Under the pieces are notes generated by a model, which saw nothing but the letters and a program-made list of their open reading frames with translations, did no database searches and had not been told where the DNA came from. The position numbers were made by a program, and so were the translations under genes. Below, one piece after another: positions 14,255 through 18,778 of a DNA stretch of 18,778 nt (positions within the stretch are counted from its first letter, which is position 1; each line of letters starts with the position of its first letter). This stretch comes from an uncultured Oscillospiraceae bacterium (lineage in GTDB: Bacteria > Bacillota > Clostridia > Oscillospirales > Oscillospiraceae), in contig CAJUFJ010000063.1 of the NCBI GenBank assembly GCA_910585815.1, positions 1-18,778 of the forward strand, in the 5' to 3' direction.

Positions 14255-14287
14255 GTTTCCCCTTATTTCCAATAAGTGTATGGAAAC
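14255..14287. other. Nested inverted repeat of unknown role
   Basis: GTTTCC (14255-14260) ... GGAAAC (14282-14287) encloses CTTATT-TCC-AATAAG (14262-14276). It lies in the non-coding stretch 14230-14338 after the operon terminator. No convincing promoter is paired with it: a TTGACT at 14236-14241 lacks a -10 at the right distance. It may be an operator or a small RNA hairpin. Apart from this, the 14230-14338 stretch shows nothing I can name. Confidence 0.4.
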
Positions 14288-14338
14288 GTACCACTTTGGG
14301 GGGAGTTTTCGGTATGGGTAGAGGGGGAAGGCCCTCTC

Positions 14339-14488
14339 AGTCAGCCGCAGGCTGACTGAGGATTGTATTTTGCCGAAGGCAAAATGTATGAAATAATCCT
14401 AATCCTTGTTTACTTCGTATGTTTTGCTTCGCAAAACGCAATCCTCCGCCCCAGTTTGCGAACTGGGGCACCTCCTTTCAAAAGGAGG
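14339..14488. repeat. Hairpin-rich dispersed repeat, copy 3 (flanks reversed, core flipped)
   Basis: The AGTCAGCC-GCA-GGCTGACT hairpin comes first (14339-14357). Then come AGGATTG (14359-14365), the core, CAATCCT (14439-14445), the CCCCAGTT/AACTGGGG hairpin and the CCTCCTTT/AAAGGAGG hairpin. The outer hairpins are thus in the reverse order to copies 1 and 2, but the core still reads 5'-GTATTTTG...GTTTTGCTTCGCAAAACG on the same strand as in those copies. The first core stem is TTTTGCC-GAA-GGCAAAA, a paired G/C swap relative to copies 1 and 2. The GCCCCTT/AAGGGGC end hairpin is absent here. Confidence 0.85.
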
Positions 14489-14532
14489 CTTTTGGTGCCC
14501 TCTGTCTTGCTGCTACTTCTTTGACAAGCTGA

Positions 14533-14575
14533 CCTCCCCCTTTGGGGGAGGTGGCACGGCGAAGCCGTGACGGAG
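14533..14575. repeat. Half-copy of the second intergenic repeat family
   Basis: A CCTCCCCC-TTT-GGGGGAGG hairpin followed by TGGCACGGCGAAGCCGTGAC and GGA. It matches the left arm of the element at 8718-8868, where the hairpin has TT in place of TC. The right arm is missing. It ends about 25 bases before the AAAGGAGG ribosome site of the gene at 14613, so it probably lies in that gene's leader or promoter area. Confidence 0.7.
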
Positions 14576-14612
14576 AGGGCCGTCCCCCACAACACACAAA
14601 GGAGGAAACAAC

Positions 14613-15077
14613 ATGCCAAGCAATCAAACACCCAACTACGCGCTCAACCAGTGGGAGCGGGACGACCGCATCCTGATGGACGATTTCAACGCGGACAACA
14701 CCAAAATCGACGCGGCCATCAAGGCTGAGGTCGACGCCCGGACGGCGGCGGATGCTGCGCTGCAAACTTCCCTGGGCAAAAAAGGCAACGTCCAGGTGCA
14801 AATCTACACCTACACGGGAACCGGCACCTACGGCTCAGAAGGCCCCTGCACGATTCCGTTCAACGGCAAAGAACCCCTGCTGGTTTTGGTCCTTGGGACC
14901 AACAGCGACGACCTCCTGCTCCACGCAGGTCTGTCCCAGGCAAACAACTATGCCAATTATTGTCAGGTATCCTGGCAAAACAGCGGCGTATTCTGGTACG
15001 CCTATAAGGATGCCGCCACTCAGCTCAACGCCAAGGGGAGAACCTATACCGCGCTCATGCTTTATAAGTTGGATTAA
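14613..15077 (+). CDS. Orphan phage tail-fibre-like protein
   Basis: A 154-aa protein with a strong AAAGGAGG site. The N-terminus, TPNYALNQWERDDRILMDDF followed by NADNTKIDAAI, resembles the opening of many clostridial prophage tail or base-plate-associated proteins. A short helical, probably coiled-coil, segment follows (KAEVDARTAADAALQTSLGK). The C-terminal 95 residues are beta-rich with many Gly, Thr, Asn and Tyr, and look like a small tail-fibre tip or receptor-binding domain (YTGTGTYGSEGPCTIPFNGK). It has no signal peptide and no phage neighbours, so it is either a prophage relic or a domesticated orphan. It has its own terminator and converges on the S-layer gene. The resemblance is by eye and function is unknown. 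Confidence 0.7.
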   Translation: MPSNQTPNYALNQWERDDRILMDDFNADNTKIDAAIKAEVDARTAADAALQTSLGKKGNVQVQIYTYTGTGTYGSEGPCTIPFNGKEPLLVLVLGTNSDDLLLHAGLSQANNYANYCQVSWQNSGVFWYAYKDAATQLNAKGRTYTALMLYKLD

Positions 15078-15094
15078 AGGGCAGAAAGCTGAGA

Positions 15095-15130
15095 CATCCC
15101 CCGGACTTGCGTCCGGGGGATGCCTCTTTT
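15095..15130 (+). terminator. Rho-independent terminator of the tail-fibre-like gene
   Basis: CATCCCCCGGAC (15095-15106) pairs perfectly with GTCCGGGGGATG (15111-15122) around TTGC, then CCTCTTTT. The opposite strand has no T run after the stem, so it is a weaker candidate for the convergent S-layer gene. Confidence 0.9.
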
Positions 15131-15140
15131 ACATTGTCTG

Positions 15141-18100
15141 TTAGCTACCCGTGTAACCAGTTACTCCGCTAAAATCTATGATGTAAGTTCTGTCGTTGAC
15201 TGTGCGCACTCTCTGTGTAGAAGGCGTGTCGTTGAAGATGGGGAAGACCATCTGCTGGCCCTCAATCTCCACCCGGAGGAAGAACATCTTGAAGCTGGAC
15301 ATTTTATCGGAATTGCCCTTGTTGCCATAGTAGAACAGGCTCATGATATCGGCAGCACTCTCAGAACTGTGGCTCAGCTGCTGATTCACATCCCAATAGA
15401 GAATCTGCATGGCCTTCACAGTAGCATCGTCGGTTGTAGACGAAGTCAGAGCCTTGGCGGCGCCGGACAGCTTCACAGTCACAGAGCCGTCGCTGTTTTC
15501 AATGACTTCCTGGTTCAGCAGAGAGATGGCCGCACCGGCGCCCGCAATCGGCTTTGTTGTTTCCTCGTTCTCACAAGCCGCAATCGCCGCATTCATACCT
15601 GCAGTAGTGGCAGGCTGACCCGCAACGTCAGGCTTAATGGTGAAGCTCACAGTAGCAACGCCGTCAGCATCGTAGACAATCGTCTTGGAGGCAGGGCTGA
15701 TAACCTTGCCCTCAGGAATAGCAATCACATTGCCATTCACGTCCACAGTAACACCAGGTTCGATCTTCAGGGTCTTGTCCCCTGCATTGGCCGGGGCGAC
15801 CTTGTAAGTTTCGTTGGTTCCATCACTGAACTCCACAATAACGGTCATACCCTGATTGCTGGTACCGGGGTTCTTGCTGCCGCCGCCGTCGGTGACAACA
15901 GTCTTGGTCTGGTTGGTGTTCAGAACCAGCCACTGAGCGGTGCCCTTGCTGTTCAGAGGACCAGCAACCCAGCCGGTGAAGTCCTCAGCACGATCGTTCA
16001 CGTGGTTGTTCTCGTCGCTCTTTTCCAGGTACTCGATGGCCTTCTTCACGTCGCTGAACTGAGTCCAGACAACCTTGGGGTCCTCGCCGCCGGTGTAGAC
16101 CTCGGTCTCGACGACCACAACAGTGCCGTCCTTGGCCAGGGTCAGACCAGCCTCGGTGGGATGATTCTTGCCGGCGTGCAGGGTGTACTGGCTGCTGTAG
16201 AATCCGAAGTCGGCGACCTTGTTACTGTTGGTGCCCAGGTTCTGGGTACGGTTGGGAGCGCCATTGTTGTTGTCGCCCCAGGCCATCAGGTAGGTCTTGT
16301 AATCATCGGGATCGGGGTCATTGCCGAAGTCATACTCGCCATAGACGTTATCGCTGCCACTGGTTTCAGTGATCCGCTTGGCGTCGATGATGTAGCCGTC
16401 CTTGTCGAACTCGAACTCCACGAAGCCGTTTTTGGCAGTGTGGACGGTGGGATTGCCGGCAGCAGTGCTCATCCAACTCTGGATGTTCCTGCGCAGGGTC
16501 TTGAACTCATCCACGTCGTTCTTGCGGATGGTCAGGGTCTCGATCTTGCCGTTCAGGACGCCCTCGAAGCTCCAGTAGTGGTAGTTGCCTTCCTTCTCAT
16601 AGGTCTCGTCCTCGGCGTCGCCCAGGATGTAGCCGTAGTTCTTGGTGGAAGCGGTGTCCTTGCCGATAACCACGGCGGCAACAATATAGTTGTTGTCATC
16701 GGCCACAGCGAACACACTGGCGTCAGTGTTGATGCCCTTAGTCGCAGGGTCAGCATCGACACGATTCACACCGTCCAGCTTGTTGTTCGTCTTGCTCAGC
16801 ACCTCGATGTCCACATCCTGGACGCCGGTGAACACGCCGTTCACCTTGGAGATGCCCCGGGCGGTGCCGGAGGTCACGTCCTTGGTGTCCACGGTCAGGT
16901 AGACGGAATCCTCATCGCCCACGGCCCAGTGAATCTTGCCATTATGGGTCCCGGTATGTCCGGTGCCGCCGCAGTAATCGCCGGGCTTAGCATCAGTAAG
17001 ACCAACGCTGGAGGAGTTGTATGCTCCGCCGCCACCGGCGGCCGCGAGTTTCTCATTGATAGCGGAGGTACGGAGAGTGTAGCTGTTGACCTTGCCGTTA
17101 TTATCATACTCCTGGTTGACCCAGTTGTTCACGGGGGTCAGAGTGTAAACAGTGCCACCGTTCTTCTCAGCGGTGGTGTAGGTGAACCACATATTGTACT
17201 CGGACTTCCGGTCGTCGTTGCCGTTAGCGCTGTCAAAGTCATAGTACCACTTGGGGTCGAACTTGGGGGTGGTGGAAAGATCGGACACGGTGCCACCGTT
17301 AGCCAAGTGGTTGTACAGCTCGATCTTCTCCTGAGTCTTGGACACATCCACGGTGATGTTCTCCATGGTGCCGTCGGTGAAGATGGCGGAGGCAGTGGCG
17401 TGGCTGATGGCGGTGTGGCTGCCGGAGAAGTCATAGCCGGTGATAAACACATAGTGGTTGTCGGCCTCGACCTGCACGTTGCCGATCAGGTAGCCGTACT
17501 GGTCGAACCACAGGTTGTAGGTGTAGTCGGCCAGCTGCAGGTCACCGTAGCTGCCCTCGCTGGTCAGCTCGTCCAGAGCGCCCATCTTGCTGTACCGGCC
17601 GTTGGCGGCGTAGTCATACTGGGTGCCCTCGGTGACCACGTAGCTCTCCTTGGAGTACTTGTTCAGGGTAACATCCGTGGAGCTGGTGGGGTCCATAACG
17701 CGCACGATCTCGTACTTGGACTGGCCGTCCCAGGCCACCTGGACCAGAATCTTGTCGCCATCCTTATAGCCCTCAATGTTGGCAACCTCATCCAGAGTGA
17801 CCTTGGTGTCGTTGCCCTTGGAAGTGTTGGCGTGGATATCAACAGTCAGCTCGGCCTTGGCCTCGTTGTAGTCGTCGTCCACGTCGGCCAGGAAGGTGTC
17901 GATGGAGGCGATGGTGATTTCCTCGCGGTCAGGGTCGAAGAAGACCTGAGTCAGCACGCCCTTGCCGGTGGTGGCGTAGTCCTTGGTGTTGCCGCGGACC
18001 ATGTTCTCGGCCTTGATCGTAGCGTCATCCCTGCCGTCCAGGAAGTACTCCACGTAGTTGTCCTCGATGACGGACTTGCCCAGCAGCTCATACAGAGTCT

Positions 18101-18778
18101 TGCCGTTGATGGCGGTGGTGTACTCAGCGCGGATCAGCTCCTTCTTCATGTAGGTGCCGATCTCCTTGCCGTCATACTCCCAGGTGCGGGAGGGGCGGCC
18201 AAACTCGTCGTCGCGGTTGTCATACAGCTTCAGGTCGCCGTTGTACAGCTGCTCGCCCAGCTCCACGATGGGGCCGCCGTTCTGGGAGCCCACAGCAGTG
18301 GCCTGCACGGGGCTGATGGCGGTGGCGTAGGGCTTGGCGCTGGTGACAAACACGTAGTTGACCTTACCGGTAAACACGGAGCCGTCGGGGGTGGTCAGGT
18401 TGATGGTGTTGCCATCGGGCTCCACCATGCCGGACTTCAGGGCATTCAGAGCCATCTGGGCCACCTGGTTCCGGGTCATGGGGGTAGCGGCGTCAGTGCC
18501 CACACCCTCAAAGATGCCGATCTTGGTGCCCTGACGGACGGTGGATACCATAAAGCCGTCGGCGTAGTCGTTCTGGTAACGGAAATAGCCCAGGGCGCGC
18601 ATCATCATAGACGCGGCCTCGACGGCGGTGACAGTGGCGGCAGGATCGTAGATGCCATCGCCGCGGCCGGACACAATGCCGTTGGCGGCGCAGGCGCCGA
18701 CCCAGCCCTTGGCCCAGTCAAAGTTGCCGCTCACGTCGGCAAAGGGGCAGGTGCTCACATAGTAGTTGTAATCCAGGT
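15141..18778 (-). CDS. Large SLH-domain (S-layer type) surface protein, 5'-truncated by the window
   Basis: At least 1,211 residues. The frame stays open to the window edge, so the start codon, signal peptide and probably the first SLH repeat lie outside. A GTG near 18758 is internal and not the start. The first visible part is an SLH repeat, CPFADVSGNFDWAKGWVGAC then GIVSGRGDGIYDPAATVTAV. It is followed by a second, more diverged repeat ending TPMTRNQVAQMALNALKSGM. The remainder is an extended acidic, beta-rich ectodomain, dense in Asp, Asn, Thr and Gly, with hardly any Cys. Short similar phrases recur, such as WFDQYGYLIGNVQVE and FDKDGYIIDAKRI. No catalytic motif, sortase signal or C-terminal membrane span was seen. 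It would bind secondary wall polymer through SLH and cover the surface. Coding GC looks lower than in its neighbours, as in many abundant S-layer genes. Confidence 0.88.
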   Translation of the reverse strand, partial: LDYNYYVSTCPFADVSGNFDWAKGWVGACAANGIVSGRGDGIYDPAATVTAVEAASMMMRALGYFRYQNDYADGFMVSTVRQGTKIGIFEGVGTDAATPMTRNQVAQMALNALKSGMVEPDGNTINLTTPDGSVFTGKVNYVFVTSAKPYATAISPVQATAVGSQNGGPIVELGEQLYNGDLKLYDNRDDEFGRPSRTWEYDGKEIGTYMKKELIRAEYTTAINGKTLYELLGKSVIEDNYVEYFLDGRDDATIKAENMVRGNTKDYATTGKGVLTQVFFDPDREEITIASIDTFLADVDDDYNEAKAELTVDIHANTSKGNDTKVTLDEVANIEGYKDGDKILVQVAWDGQSKYEIVRVMDPTSSTDVTLNKYSKESYVVTEGTQYDYAANGRYSKMGALDELTSEGSYGDLQLADYTYNLWFDQYGYLIGNVQVEADNHYVFITGYDFSGSHTAISHATASAIFTDGTMENITVDVSKTQEKIELYNHLANGGTVSDLSTTPKFDPKWYYDFDSANGNDDRKSEYNMWFTYTTAEKNGGTVYTLTPVNNWVNQEYDNNGKVNSYTLRTSAINEKLAAAGGGGAYNSSSVGLTDAKPGDYCGGTGHTGTHNGKIHWAVGDEDSVYLTVDTKDVTSGTARGISKVNGVFTGVQDVDIEVLSKTNNKLDGVNRVDADPATKGINTDASVFAVADDNNYIVAAVVIGKDTASTKNYGYILGDAEDETYEKEGNYHYWSFEGVLNGKIETLTIRKNDVDEFKTLRRNIQSWMSTAAGNPTVHTAKNGFVEFEFDKDGYIIDAKRITETSGSDNVYGEYDFGNDPDPDDYKTYLMAWGDNNNGAPNRTQNLGTNSNKVADFGFYSSQYTLHAGKNHPTEAGLTLAKDGTVVVVETEVYTGGEDPKVVWTQFSDVKKAIEYLEKSDENNHVNDRAEDFTGWVAGPLNSKGTAQWLVLNTNQTKTVVTDGGGSKNPGTSNQGMTVIVEFSDGTNETYKVAPANAGDKTLKIEPGVTVDVNGNVIAIPEGKVISPASKTIVYDADGVATVSFTIKPDVAGQPATTAGMNAAIAACENEETTKPIAGAGAAISLLNQEVIENSDGSVTVKLSGAAKALTSSTTDDATVKAMQILYWDVNQQLSHSSESAADIMSLFYYGNKGNSDKMSSFKMFFLRVEIEGQQMVFPIFNDTPSTQRVRTVNDRTYIIDFSGVTGYTGS

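Noticed and set aside
14521..14526. TTGACA as a promoter for the tail-fibre-like gene
   Set aside because: No acceptable -10 lies 16-18 bases downstream; that place is occupied by the GC-rich repeat hairpin.
15141..18758. GTG at 18758 as the true start of the S-layer protein
   Set aside because: The frame continues open to the edge and the SLH repeat is entered in the middle; no signal peptide or ribosome site is present.

Overview
This looks like the chromosome of a high-GC Gram-positive gut anaerobe, most likely an Oscillospiraceae-type Clostridium (Flavonifractor / Lawsonibacter / Oscillibacter neighbourhood). The placement is inferred, not computed. It rests on SLH-anchored surface proteins, copper-amine-oxidase-N-like surface repeats, a LytS/YesN-type two-component pair, GC-rich third positions, strong AGGAGG ribosome sites, and hairpin-rich dispersed intergenic repeats. 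No rRNA, tRNA, CRISPR array, transposase or integrase is visible.

Left part (1-4310). A small XRE repressor and an 85-aa unknown protein diverge from a compact promoter with two inverted operator copies. Next, on the minus strand, come a GT2 glycosyltransferase, a UDP-galactopyranose mutase (glf) and a cupin-AraC regulator. glf makes the galactofuranose donor and the GT2 enzyme is a plausible user of it. Two copies of a roughly 197-bp hairpin-rich repeat sit just 3' of the XRE and glf stop codons.

Middle (4311-10185). A plus-strand operon (MFS transporter, 76-aa unknown protein, PHP-family phosphatase) diverges from the AraC gene and ends at a strong terminator. It is followed by two minus-strand secreted-protein genes. 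One is a GH26-like clan GH-A glycosidase with an Ig-like domain and three SLH repeats. The other is a secreted protein with two copper-amine-oxidase-N-like repeats. The second has a remarkable predicted 5' leader: a 62-bp perfect palindrome plus one more hairpin, filling the space between a good promoter and the ribosome site.

Right part (10186-18778). A tightly coupled operon (ATGA overlaps) encodes a YesN-like response regulator, a YesM/LytS-like histidine kinase and a lipoprotein sugar-binding protein resembling the galactofuranose-binding protein YtfQ. No permease or ATPase gene follows, so this is best read as a three-component sugar sensor. After it come a third copy of the hairpin repeat, with its core flipped relative to its flanks, an orphan tail-fibre-like gene, and a very large 5'-truncated SLH/S-layer protein.

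The strongest candidates for something new are the YtfQ-like three-component sensor on the same segment as glf, the four-hairpin leader at 9956-10033, and the hairpin repeat family with compensatory stem changes and a flipped core.
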